Shown here piece by piece: positions 8,639-17,092 of a DNA stretch of 64,000 bases. The DNA lies in assembly GCA_020632635.1 (NCBI GenBank), contig JACKFE010000005.1, forward strand, positions 1 through 64,000. Reading direction: 5' to 3'. Each line of letters begins with the position of its first letter. Positions within the stretch are counted from its first letter, which is position 1. The notes under the pieces were generated by a model that saw only the letters and a list, made by a program, of their open reading frames with translations, had not been told where the DNA came from and made no database searches. A program made the translations under genes and the position numbers. Source of the stretch: Nitrospiraceae bacterium (GTDB taxonomy: Bacteria; Nitrospirota; Nitrospiria; Nitrospirales; UBA8639).

Positions 8639-10324
8639 ATGAGCACGAATGATCGGCAAATTATTTTTTCTTTAGTCGGTGTCGGCCGAATTCACCCTCC
8701 TAAAAAACAAGTGTTAAAGGATATTTATCTGTCATTTTTCTATGGAGCGAAGATCGGGGTGCTGGGGTTGAATGGCTCCGGAAAGAGTACCTTACTGCGC
8801 ATTATTGCCGGGTTAGATTCCAATTATATTGGTAAAATTACGATGTCTAAGGGATATACGGTGGGACTGTTTGAACAGGAGCCGTATTTGGAGCCTGGCA
8901 AAACCGTTAAGGAAGTGGTGGAGGAAGGTCGGGGCGAAGTCGTTCAGTTACTCCGTGATTACGAGGCCATCAGTCAGGCCTTTTCGGGCGATGTGAGTCC
9001 CGAGGAGATGGAAAAACTGATTGAACGACAAGGGAAATTGCAAGAGCAAATCGAAGCCGTTAATGGGTGGGAATTGGAACATCAACTTGAGATCGCGATG
9101 GACGCTCTGCGGTGTCCTCCACCGGATGCGAAGGTGGATGTGTTGTCCGGGGGGGAGCGACGTCGGGTGGCGTTATGCAGGTTGCTGATTCAGGAACCCG
9201 ATATTTTACTCTTGGATGAGCCCACCAATCATTTGGATGCTGAGACCGTGCAGTGGTTGGAGCAGCATCTGCAGGAATACAAAGGTACGGTCATTGCCGT
9301 GACGCATGACCGTTATTTTTTAGACAACGTGGCGGGCTGGATTCTGGAGTTGGACCGGGGTCAAGGCATTCCCTTTCAGGGGAACTATACCTCATGGCTG
9401 GAACAGAAACAGGCCAGATTGGCACAGGAGGAAAAATCCGAATCGAAACGGCAGAAAACTTTGGAGCGGGAGCTGGAATGGATTCGCATGTCTCCTAAAG
9501 GCCGGCAAGCCAAGGGAAAAGCTCGGGTAACGAAATATGAACAATTAGTGAGCGAGGAACAGGATCGGCAAACTGACGATTTGGAGATTTATATTCCCTC
9601 CGGTCCCCGGCTGGGGGATGTAGTCGTGGAGGCCGATGGGCTTTCGAAAAGCTTTGGGGATACGGTGTTGTTTGAGCAAGTCTCCTTTTCATTGCCCAAA
9701 GGCGGGATCGTAGGGGTGATCGGTCCCAATGGCGCGGGAAAATCCACGTTGTTTAAAATTATTGCCGGGATTGAAAAACCCGATAGTGGAACTTTGAAGA
9801 TTGGAGAAACGGTCAAACTCGGATATGTGGATCAGGGCCGGGTATTGGATGAGAATCTCAATGTGTGGGAATGCATTACTGGTGGCAAGGAAACGGTACC
9901 GCTCGGAAAAATTGAAGTCAATTCACGCGGATATGTGTCCCGATTTAACTTTTCAGGGTCGGATCAGCAGAAGAAAGTGAAAGATTTGTCAGGCGGAGAG
10001 CGGAACCGCGTGCATTTGGCTCGAATGCTTAAGGAAGGTGCTAATTTGTTATTGCTCGATGAACCATCCAATGATTTGGATGTGAATACCTTGCGTGCCC
10101 TGGAAGAAGGGTTAGAGCACTTCGGCGGATGTGCCATGGTGAGCAGCCATGATCGCTGGTTTTTAGATCGAGTGGCGACCCATATCCTTGCATTTGAAGG
10201 AAACAGTCAGGTTGTCTGGTATGAAGGCAATTATTCCGAGTATGAAGCCAATCGAAAAAAACGTTTAGGGAAAGCCGCTGAGCGCCCGCATCGCATTCGG
10301 TATCGGAAGTTGACCAAATCGTAG
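8639..10324 (+). CDS. ettA: Energy-dependent translational throttle protein EttA (ABC-F)
   Basis: This soluble ABC-F ATPase has two ATP-binding cassettes. It acts at the ribosomal E site, where EttA gates entry of 70S complexes into elongation according to ATP level. Cassette 1 has GLNGSGKST, LSGGERRRVAL and LLLDEPTNHLD; cassette 2 has GPNGAGKST, LSGGERNRVHL and LLLDEPSNDLD. The linker between them is the charged arm typical of the family. The protein opens with IHPPKKQVLKDIYLSFFYG, as in E. coli EttA. Only ATG 8639 gives this family-typical N terminus (about 561 residues, E. coli 555); the frame is open upstream to 8549. No membrane domain is present or expected. Confidence 0.93.
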   Translation: MSTNDRQIIFSLVGVGRIHPPKKQVLKDIYLSFFYGAKIGVLGLNGSGKSTLLRIIAGLDSNYIGKITMSKGYTVGLFEQEPYLEPGKTVKEVVEEGRGEVVQLLRDYEAISQAFSGDVSPEEMEKLIERQGKLQEQIEAVNGWELEHQLEIAMDALRCPPPDAKVDVLSGGERRRVALCRLLIQEPDILLLDEPTNHLDAETVQWLEQHLQEYKGTVIAVTHDRYFLDNVAGWILELDRGQGIPFQGNYTSWLEQKQARLAQEEKSESKRQKTLERELEWIRMSPKGRQAKGKARVTKYEQLVSEEQDRQTDDLEIYIPSGPRLGDVVVEADGLSKSFGDTVLFEQVSFSLPKGGIVGVIGPNGAGKSTLFKIIAGIEKPDSGTLKIGETVKLGYVDQGRVLDENLNVWECITGGKETVPLGKIEVNSRGYVSRFNFSGSDQQKKVKDLSGGERNRVHLARMLKEGANLLLLDEPSNDLDVNTLRALEEGLEHFGGCAMVSSHDRWFLDRVATHILAFEGNSQVVWYEGNYSEYEANRKKRLGKAAERPHRIRYRKLTKS

Positions 10325-10425
10325 GGGCGGTTCATTGGAATGGCTGGCTTGTTATGACTCTGAGGTCTCCCCAGTCAAATTTACCTTCGAATTCAGCAAG
10401 TCAAGCTGGGAAGCGGACTTCCATT

Positions 10426-10608
10426 ATGATCGCTCGGGTTGTCGGCATTCTCTCTGTGGCCGGTGGTTTTGTCTTAGGAATTCAAGGTTTGGAAGAACCG
10501 GATTCTCCCTTGTTGCCTACGGCTCTTGGACTCATTTCCGCCGGATTGATGGCTCAAATCTTTGCTTTGGTCCGATCCTGGTATCTCGTGATGAATCGAA
10601 CGGAATGA
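10426..10608 (+). CDS. Small two-helix membrane protein
   Basis: A 60-residue protein with two hydrophobic segments (MIARVVGILSVAGGFVLGI and LISAGLMAQIFALVRSWYLV) separated by a short polar turn. No family is recognised. The stop codon overlaps the ATG at 10605 of the next gene by the ATGA arrangement, which suggests translational coupling. A longer version starting at 10354 is possible, but ATG 10426 gives a clean membrane-protein start. Confidence 0.5.
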   Translation: MIARVVGILSVAGGFVLGIQGLEEPDSPLLPTALGLISAGLMAQIFALVRSWYLVMNRTE

Positions 10609-11069
10609 ACTGCATGGGGAATAATGAGTTAACGAAGCAAGGGATGTCAAAATGGGTCTTTTGGTGTTGTCTGCTCTGGTTGGGGTCTGTCCTTTTTGGG
10701 GGGTGTTCACCCTGGCGGGATGCGTATTTTGATGGTGGAGTCGGAGAGCTGACACAAGCGGATATTCGTGAAAAACTGGGAAAACCGCATGTGGTGAAAG
10801 ATCCTCTTTTGTCAGATGAAACAACTTGGACTTACCGGTATGCGCTTTCGGAAAGCGAGCTGGATCCTTCAGGGATCAAAACTTTTGGGAAGCAGGCTGG
10901 AAGTGTATTTGGGGGGAAAGGGGGAGGACCACGGGAAAAAGTGTATTGTTATTTGTATGTGCTGACATTTGATAAAGAGGGTATTCTTCGTCAATGGGAT
11001 CGGGAGTCTTGTCAGTTACCGAAAGCTCCTGATCCATTTCAACGTGAATTATCTTCCATGATGCCATAA
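10605..11069 (+). CDS. BamE/SmpA-like lipoprotein
   Basis: The protein has an N-terminal hydrophobic segment (WVFWCCLLWLGSVLFGGC) ending in a cysteine that could be lipidated, so it is probably a lipoprotein. The following GELTQADIREKLGKPHVVKD and WTYRY are typical of the SmpA/OmlA (BamE-like) fold, where a short helix precedes a GKP turn. Such domains occur in outer-membrane assembly factors, but single copies also occur in unrelated lipoproteins. The start is either ATG 10605, overlapping the previous stop, or ATG 10644 (MSKWVFW), which gives a more normal signal peptide. The C-terminal half is rich in Gly and aromatic residues and is not recognised. Confidence 0.6.
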   Translation: MNCMGNNELTKQGMSKWVFWCCLLWLGSVLFGGCSPWRDAYFDGGVGELTQADIREKLGKPHVVKDPLLSDETTWTYRYALSESELDPSGIKTFGKQAGSVFGGKGGGPREKVYCYLYVLTFDKEGILRQWDRESCQLPKAPDPFQRELSSMMP

Positions 11070-11155
11070 ACAAATCGGATGGGATGCGGGAATCGATTGG
11101 TCTATTGAAATCGTTAGAGCTTCATCCACAATAATAACAGGATTATCCAGCTGCC

Positions 11156-11506
11156 ATGCCAATATTTGCCAGTGGGGCATTTTTTCAGCAATGTTTTTCT
11201 GTCCATCCACTTTCATTGAATCTTAAATTGGTGAGGCCTCCTGAAACCCTGGGCATCTATTGTGAAAATTGCAGAATGCGACACCGGATGACCATTGCCC
11301 ATTCCACTGCTGTGAGAACTGAACCGTCTGACCCTGACTCAAGCCTAACGGACTTTGACGCCCTGTATGGTTGCTTTCAATCTCACCCAGATGATGTCCG
11401 CATTGCCAAAGTAGATGTCGAGCATGATGGCATTCAGTTCCGATGTCGTCCCTGTCATCGAATCTTTGCCCTAGACGTCTGTCTGTTTGAAACCTATCAG
11501 TCGTAA
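11156..11506 (+). CDS. Hypothetical protein with two CxxC pairs
   Basis: This open frame of 116 codons contains CENC (about residue 36) and CRPC (about residue 97), spaced as in a zinc ribbon with a long insert. The segment between them is acidic. The first 30 residues look unlike the rest, so the true start may lie further in. No family is recognised and no clear ribosome binding site is seen. It converges on the peroxiredoxin gene. Confidence 0.45.
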   Translation: MPIFASGAFFQQCFSVHPLSLNLKLVRPPETLGIYCENCRMRHRMTIAHSTAVRTEPSDPDSSLTDFDALYGCFQSHPDDVRIAKVDVEHDGIQFRCRPCHRIFALDVCLFETYQS

Positions 11507-11594
11507 AGAAAAGGCCGGTCTTGCTGTAAGGGAGTTTCCCGCAGAACCCATTTGGAAAAGAGTCCTGCGGGAAATGTGGCAATGTAAAGGCTGC

Positions 11595-12230
11595 TTACCG
11601 GTTAGGTTGTGGGGTATAGCGAAGATAGGGTTTGATCACTCGATGACCCTTGGGAAAGAGCGCCGGGACCTCTGGATCGGTCACTGCAGGGGTAATGATG
11701 CAGTCTTCTCCATCCTTCCAGTTTGCCGGTGTGGCGACCTTATATTTGGCCGTGAGTTGGAGCGAGTCAATGACCCGAAGTATTTCATCAAAATTGCGCC
11801 CTGTGGAGGCTGGATACGTTAGGCTCAATTTGAGTTTTTTATCCGGCCCTATGACAAACACGGATCGGACGGTCATATTATCTAAGGCATTCGGATGGAT
11901 CATGTCATAGAGGTTGGCGACCTTCCGATCTGGATCGGCAATGATAGGATAGCTCACGGTGCATTGTTGAGTTTCATTGATATCGTGAATCCAGCCTTTG
12001 TGTGAATCTAAGGGATCCACGCTGACGGCAAGCACTTTGACGTTTCGTTGCTTGAACGCATCAGCCATTTTTGCCATGGTGCCAAGTTCGGTTGTGCAGA
12101 CCGGGGTGAAGTCCTTGGGATGGGAAAATAAAATGCCCCAGCTCTCTCCTAGCCATTCATGAAATTTAATCGTACCTTGGGTGGTTTCTGCGGTGAAATC
12201 AGGGACGACATCTCCTAAGCGTAACGCCAT
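11595..12230 (-). CDS. 1-Cys peroxiredoxin (Prx6 type)
   Basis: This thiol peroxidase reduces H2O2 and organic hydroperoxides. The peroxidatic cysteine is Cys45 in FTPVCTTELG, followed downstream by the DNMTVRSVFVIGPDKK segment characteristic of the Prx6/1-Cys group. Length (211 residues) fits that group, which has a longer C-terminal dimerisation domain than AhpC. A GAGAGGG ribosome binding site precedes the ATG. It is transcribed alone and diverges from purE. Confidence 0.9.
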   Translation of the reverse strand: MALRLGDVVPDFTAETTQGTIKFHEWLGESWGILFSHPKDFTPVCTTELGTMAKMADAFKQRNVKVLAVSVDPLDSHKGWIHDINETQQCTVSYPIIADPDRKVANLYDMIHPNALDNMTVRSVFVIGPDKKLKLSLTYPASTGRNFDEILRVIDSLQLTAKYKVATPANWKDGEDCIITPAVTDPEVPALFPKGHRVIKPYLRYTPQPNR

Positions 12231-12434
12231 AATGACCCTCTCTAATGATGAGGTGAATAAATCCCTTCACGGAGAATCTGATGTCTGCAAAGGTGGAGAC
12301 CTTTCGTGAAGTGTTTGGATATACTAGAAGCATCAAGTCTAAGGCAGGGTTGAAGACATGGTCAACATCATAGGTCATCTGTCCCGAAAATTCAGCATGC
12401 CGATATCTTAGTTCAGAAAGGAGTGGTGCGTGTT

Positions 12435-12935
12435 ATGGTTGAATCATCTCTACGTGTAGCCGTGATTATGGGGAGCAAGTCAGACTGGGAGACCATGCAA
12501 TTGACGAGTGAAACTCTGACGCAGTTAGGGATTGCTCATGAATGTCGTGTCCTCTCTGCACATAGGGCCCCTGATGCGTTAGTGAAATATATTGCTCAAG
12601 CTGAAACCAAAGGGGTGCGGGTCTTTATTGCCGGAGCCGGAGGAGCGGCTCATTTAGCGGGGGTTATCGCTTCGAAAACTCAATGGCCGGTTTTGGGGGT
12701 GCCCATGCAGTCCAAAGCCCTTCAGGGGATGGATTCCCTTCTGTCCATTGTTCAGATGCCCAAAGGCATTCCAGTGGGAACATTGGCGATAGGCAATGCA
12801 GGGGCAGTCAATGCGGCTCTCATGGCTGGAGCGATTCTAGCCATTGGAGATCTCACATTGGCTAAACGGATCCACCGATATCGCGACAAACAGACTCAGG
12901 CAGTTTTAGCGGAACGTCTAGATGAAGTTTCGTAA
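12435..12935 (+). CDS. purE: N5-carboxyaminoimidazole ribonucleotide mutase PurE
   Basis: PurE converts N5-CAIR to CAIR in de novo purine synthesis. The signature motifs are VAVIMGSKSDWETM (phosphate-binding Gly/Ser/Asp loop), VLSAHRAPD (catalytic His) and FIAGAGGAAHLAGVIAS. The 166-residue length is that of class I PurE, which normally works with PurK. No purK lies in this window. AAAGGAG upstream supports ATG 12435; a GTG four codons earlier is also in frame. Confidence 0.93.
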   Translation: MVESSLRVAVIMGSKSDWETMQLTSETLTQLGIAHECRVLSAHRAPDALVKYIAQAETKGVRVFIAGAGGAAHLAGVIASKTQWPVLGVPMQSKALQGMDSLLSIVQMPKGIPVGTLAIGNAGAVNAALMAGAILAIGDLTLAKRIHRYRDKQTQAVLAERLDEVS

Positions 12936-13038
12936 ATATCCATGGCCTGATGAGGAACTTCATTCTCGCTCTTAAGGAACAGGATGAAAGTTGGAAAGCT
13001 GGGTAGTTCTCGAGAAGGAGGTAGTTTGATCTAGTGGG

Positions 13039-13254
13039 TTACAGGTCTTTCTCGACAAATGTAAATCGGAAGACCCGTTGTCCGCCGTGCTCCACCTGTT
13101 CCCTAAACAGGGTGAGTGGTCTGACCCACAAACCGAAGTCCCCATACAGAGCACGATAGACAACGAGATGTTCTTCGGTTTCCGAATGCGTCGCCACCCC
13201 GATTACTTGATAGTAGCGGCCTTTATAATGACGATAGAGTCCGAGAGGAATCAT
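13039..13254 (-). CDS. DUF1653 family small protein
   Basis: A 71-residue protein beginning MIPLGLYRHYKGRYYQVIG, with VVYRALYGDFGLWVRPLTLF in the middle. This is the DUF1653 fold: a short beta-rich domain with YRHYKGxxY and the WVRPxxMF-type motif. Its function is unknown. It starts seven bases after the stop of the RNA methyltransferase and is probably in the same operon. The frame stays open upstream, but only the ATG at 13254 gives the family's normal length. Confidence 0.75.
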   Translation of the reverse strand: MIPLGLYRHYKGRYYQVIGVATHSETEEHLVVYRALYGDFGLWVRPLTLFREQVEHGGQRVFRFTFVEKDL

Positions 13255-13261
13255 GGGGTGG

Positions 13262-14050
13262 TCATTCCTGTGTTTTGAAGGGATGATGTTGTCGATAGGC
13301 ATAAATGGCAATATGACCGGCCACCGAAGCATTGAGAGGGATGGTTGTCTGGACTTGAGGAATCGTGAGACGTTGAGCGAAGGAGACAGGAGGGATTCCC
13401 ATTCCTTCCTCTCCAATGAGCAATCGGGTGTCTCCTTCCCAAGCCCATGTGCTCGCATTTGCCCCGCCTATATCAAGAGCGGTAATCCATCGAGCAATTT
13501 CAGGTTGCCCCAGTTCTCCCATTGAGCATCCCCGATTGAGAGAAAGCAAAAAAACAGCTCCGCTGCTAGCTCGAATTACTTTGGGGTGAAATGGGTGAAC
13601 GGATTCGTTCATGAGTATCACCTGATCCACGCCAAATATCCAACAGCCTCGTAATAATGACCCCAGATTTCCTGGGTCCCCCATGGGACATAATACCTCA
13701 AGGCCCTTTGGAGGACCCGTCAGATTATAAGGTGGCAAAGTAGGGATGCGGGATATGGCTAGAGGAGCATGAGTTCCAAAAATATCGAGTTGCTGAAAAA
13801 GAGAATTGGCCAGATGATGCTTGGTGCCGGTGAAATCCATCGTGATTGGTTGGGGATGAGAATTCCGTGAGGCAATTAACAGTTCAATAATCGATTTTGG
13901 GGCATGCTTGATGAGTTCTGTCACTATGCGTTCACCGGAGACTAAGCATTGTTGATGCCGTTTAATACCCGGCGTCTCTAGTAAAGAGAGCCATCGTTTG
14001 AAATGGGGATTATGCTGACTGGAAATGACCGGCGGTGATGGAGAGGGCAT
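13262..14050 (-). CDS. TrmH/SpoU-family RNA 2'-O-methyltransferase
   Basis: This SPOUT-class enzyme uses S-adenosylmethionine to methylate ribose 2'-OH in tRNA or rRNA. The trefoil-knot motifs are present in order: GDPGNLGSLLRGCWIFGVD (motif 1), LLIGEEGMGIP (motif 2) and IPLNASVAGHIAIYAYRQ (motif 3). The N-terminal part (residues 1-80) resembles the RNA-binding substrate domain of rRNA-type members such as RlmB. I chose ATG 14050 for a 262-residue protein; the open frame extends to 14275 but that extra sequence is not family-like. The substrate cannot be assigned. Confidence 0.85.
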   Translation of the reverse strand: MPSPSPPVISSQHNPHFKRWLSLLETPGIKRHQQCLVSGERIVTELIKHAPKSIIELLIASRNSHPQPITMDFTGTKHHLANSLFQQLDIFGTHAPLAISRIPTLPPYNLTGPPKGLEVLCPMGDPGNLGSLLRGCWIFGVDQVILMNESVHPFHPKVIRASSGAVFLLSLNRGCSMGELGQPEIARWITALDIGGANASTWAWEGDTRLLIGEEGMGIPPVSFAQRLTIPQVQTTIPLNASVAGHIAIYAYRQHHPFKTQE

Positions 14051-14243
14051 GTGGAAGTATGTGACTAGGATTTCATTTAAGGCATATCCTTCGGAGCATC
14101 TTACCAGAAACAGCCTTAAGAGACTTGTAAAAAATTCCGATACTATCATCCAAATGAACCATTCCTCGTATGTGGTGTCCAAGGAGCAGTCCTGCTCCGC
14201 TCTGTATGAATTGTTCTGAGGTTCACTCCTTCTGGAGGTTGGT

Positions 14244-15389
14244 ATGTTGCCGTGGAAAAACGGGAAAAAAACCAAATCATCAGATATGACGGTGACTCCT
14301 GCCCCAGGCTCTGAGAGATCCGTGGAAATTCCGGTGAATAGCCAGTTAGATAAGGCATTAGAATCCCTCGCCAGAATTTTGCGTGTATTGGGTCGTCAGG
14401 CATTTGAGTTGGAAGAGTTGTCTGAAGAAACTATTGAGAAAGACTTTGAACGATGGGCCATGCATGTGCTGGTTGGAACCAGCATTCCGGAGGAGGCTCA
14501 GGGTCTCCAAGGAGCGACTGTTCGTCGTGATTGGGGTGAACTCGCGCGATTTGTGAGTGCCCACCGCCAAAAAGAGAAACAATACGTGACGAAAAACCTG
14601 CAAGATATGCGTGAGGTGTTATGGGAATTTACTCGGACGATGGGGAAGGCGGTGGTGGAGGATCAGGAAACGGATGAAAAAGTTTCAGCCTATCTGAGTC
14701 AATTGCAGGATGTCACGGAAAACGGGTCGTTTGCCGACATGAAACAGGCTCTATCGTCGGCGGTACAAGGCCTAAAGTCTTTGGTTCAGGAGAGAAAACA
14801 GCGTCAAGATCAGCGAGTACATCAATTAGGCGAAAAGCTTCGATCGGTTGAACGGGAACTTGGGTCGGCTCGTAAGCAAATGATGGAGGATCCACTGACT
14901 CGCCTCTTCAATCGCGGAGCCTTGGATGAACATTTACAGCGGTTGGCCAGTTTAAGTTTTTTTTCAGGGTCTCCTACGTGTTTATTGATGGTGGATATCG
15001 ATTATTTTAAACGCATTAACGACAGCTATGGTCATCCGGTCGGAGATTTGGTTCTTCAGCAAATGGCTGACCGTCTGGTTTCGACATTCCCAAGAAAAGC
15101 GGATTTTATTGCGCGATACGGCGGCGAGGAGTTTAGTGTGGTCTTGTCAGGGACAGGGCTTGAGTTAGCACAACGGTTGGGCGAACGTTTACTGGATGTA
15201 GTACGCAATCAAGAGTTTGTCTGTCAGGATCTTTCCATTCCAGTTACCGCATCTATCGGAGGAGCCGAATTGTTGCCGGGAGAATCCGTGACCTCTTGGC
15301 TGGAGCGTGCCGACAAGGCTTTGTATCAAGCAAAAGAGCAGGGGCGGAATCGATCGTGTATGGCCAAAGAAACTTGTTCAGGGGGATAA
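14244..15389 (+). CDS. GGDEF diguanylate cyclase
   Basis: The protein makes cyclic di-GMP from two GTP. The catalytic signature is GGEEF at about residues 293-297, and an RKAD sequence five residues before it matches the inhibitory I-site (RxxD), so product feedback is likely. The GGDEF domain (about 215-375) begins DPLTRLFNRGALDEHL. The N-terminal 200 residues are helical, cytosolic and without a recognised sensor, ending in a coiled-coil-like stretch before the cyclase. No transmembrane segment is seen. It converges on the HDOD gene. Confidence 0.88.
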   Translation: MLPWKNGKKTKSSDMTVTPAPGSERSVEIPVNSQLDKALESLARILRVLGRQAFELEELSEETIEKDFERWAMHVLVGTSIPEEAQGLQGATVRRDWGELARFVSAHRQKEKQYVTKNLQDMREVLWEFTRTMGKAVVEDQETDEKVSAYLSQLQDVTENGSFADMKQALSSAVQGLKSLVQERKQRQDQRVHQLGEKLRSVERELGSARKQMMEDPLTRLFNRGALDEHLQRLASLSFFSGSPTCLLMVDIDYFKRINDSYGHPVGDLVLQQMADRLVSTFPRKADFIARYGGEEFSVVLSGTGLELAQRLGERLLDVVRNQEFVCQDLSIPVTASIGGAELLPGESVTSWLERADKALYQAKEQGRNRSCMAKETCSGG

Positions 15390-15410
15390 TCCTCACCTGA
15401 AAGGTTCGGG

Positions 15411-16397
15411 CTAGGTTGGTTGTGCTTGATGGGATGGTGCCAGGTGTTTTAAGGCGAGACGGTAGGTTTGCTGAATATCTTCCCAATTCCCCATTCGTGT
15501 ATGAAAGAAGCTGGCGATTTGGGGTAAGGCCTTATGCATAGTATCCAAGAGTGGTCCCCAATCATCACTTGTGACGGTCAGTCTGCCTTGTGCCTGCTCT
15601 CTCACGATCTCTAAGGCGTCTTCCGGAGTAGGCGAAATCCAAAAATCGGCAATCATCCCCGAAAGTGCTACGCTATCCACAAGGACTTGAAATGCCTCTG
15701 GAGTCTGAAACCGTTCCGGGGTATGACTGTAGAGGATGGATACCTGAAATTCCTCAGGTAATTGCCAATGTTGGGCCAACCAAGCGCCTACCTGCGCATG
15801 ATCGACTCCTAATTGTTCTAATTCGAGTTGAATGAGCATGCTGTGGTTGTGGCCGGCTTGTTCGTGCAGTGTTGTCACCTCATTTCCGGCTACTTCATTT
15901 AATGCCAATATGCCAATGTCTTGTAGCAGAGCTCCCAGAAACACCAATTCGGGATCAGGACAGTGAAAATGATTCCCCAATGCCCTTCCGGCGACACTGG
16001 CAAAAATGGAGCGACGCCAAAATCCAATTTGATCGATGCCGGACTGGGACGTGTCACGGAGGTCCTTAATCAGGCGATAGAAACAAAAGGAAAGAGCCAA
16101 ATTGGCAATAGTGGAAAATCCTAAGAGAGTGACAGCTTGGACGGCATTGGTTACTTTATGCCGCGATCCTCCGTAATAGCCTGAATTGGCCATGAATAGA
16201 ATCTGAGCGATCATTCCTGGGTCTTGAGAAATCAATTGTGCGAGTTCCGAGGCATCGGCATCTTCACCTTGACACATCTTTAAAATTTTGGATGCCAAGG
16301 GGGAAAGCACGGGAAGCGAATTGCACGTTTTTATCCTCTCAAAAATTGAAGAACAGGGTTCGTGAGTTTGGATGTCTAAGGGGAGTGATAATTGCAT
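15411..16397 (-). CDS. HDOD domain protein
   Basis: The 328-residue protein carries an HDOD domain (about residues 20-215), with LPVLSPLASKILKMCQ at its start, LISQDPGMIAQILFMANS, and VTLLGFSTIANLALSF, all typical. HDOD is an HD-related domain, usually without intact catalytic residues, found in regulators of signalling and motility. Here the HD-equivalent position reads LQDIG, so catalysis is unlikely. The C-terminal 110 residues are unassigned. Its convergent neighbour is a diguanylate cyclase, which suggests, but does not show, a shared signalling role. Confidence 0.85.
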   Translation of the reverse strand: MQLSLPLDIQTHEPCSSIFERIKTCNSLPVLSPLASKILKMCQGEDADASELAQLISQDPGMIAQILFMANSGYYGGSRHKVTNAVQAVTLLGFSTIANLALSFCFYRLIKDLRDTSQSGIDQIGFWRRSIFASVAGRALGNHFHCPDPELVFLGALLQDIGILALNEVAGNEVTTLHEQAGHNHSMLIQLELEQLGVDHAQVGAWLAQHWQLPEEFQVSILYSHTPERFQTPEAFQVLVDSVALSGMIADFWISPTPEDALEIVREQAQGRLTVTSDDWGPLLDTMHKALPQIASFFHTRMGNWEDIQQTYRLALKHLAPSHQAQPT

Positions 16398-16439
16398 GGT
16401 CTGTCTTTCTCTTGCGTTCCTATAGGGATTAGCTTCTGT

Positions 16440-17092
16440 GACAAGACATTGCCTGGGGCACTGTCCCTGACTTTTCGGCTGAAAATCCGATAGCCTTAAG
16501 CTTATCGACCCTATTCTTCACGGAAATCCTCCGTTTCGATGAGGCGTACTTGAAGGAAATGAAAGGTTTTGTGGAATTCGGCTGGAGGCCAGGCCATCAT
16601 AAGAGTTGGGGAAAGGATATTTGCTGTTGATACTGCGTGGGAGTGCTACTGGAAATTTACCTGAAATCGAGAATGTCATGGGGGACCTGAATGGGAGGCT
16701 AGTTGAAAATTCTGGAATCTTGCGTTGCTCAGTTGATTGAAGGACGGCCAGTTTGGATACACTCCTTCCCTGGGAAAATTTCAGATGATTGGGTAGCCAG
16801 GTGGAAAATTGTTTCTCCTGCATGATCGTGATACTTTGCGTGAGGTAGTGTAACCCAGTCGAGTGAGCCGTGGCTGTCACCACCACGGAGGCAATGTGGG
16901 GACCTCAGACGAAGGGATATTAGTCTGGGGACAGGAGAACAGATCGACTACCTACAAACATAAATCCCGACCATCTCAGTCAGGTTCGAGCCCTACAAGA
17001 GATGGATAGCCGCTGCGTGGAGTCGGTCGTGAATCGATTGGCATGGCGCCTTCAACCTCCATCATGCCTGGTGAACAGGTGACGATGGGTTA
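16440..17092. other. Long intergenic region before the peptide transporter
   Basis: No gene is supported here. A minus-strand frame of 122 codons (16518-16886) has no recognisable domain and Ser/Pro-rich composition typical of a chance frame. A GGTTCGAGCCC string near 16984 looks like a tRNA T-loop, but the flanks do not pair into a tRNA. The final 100 bases should hold the transporter promoter. Confidence 0.35.

Noticed and set aside
16518..16886. Minus-strand frame of 122 codons
   Set aside because: Ser/Pro-rich with no recognisable motif, in a long intergenic region; a chance frame is most likely.
16930..17010. A tRNA-like T-loop string (GGTTCGAGCCC) upstream of the peptide transporter
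   Set aside because: The flanking bases do not form a T-stem, acceptor stem or anticodon arm, so this is not a tRNA.
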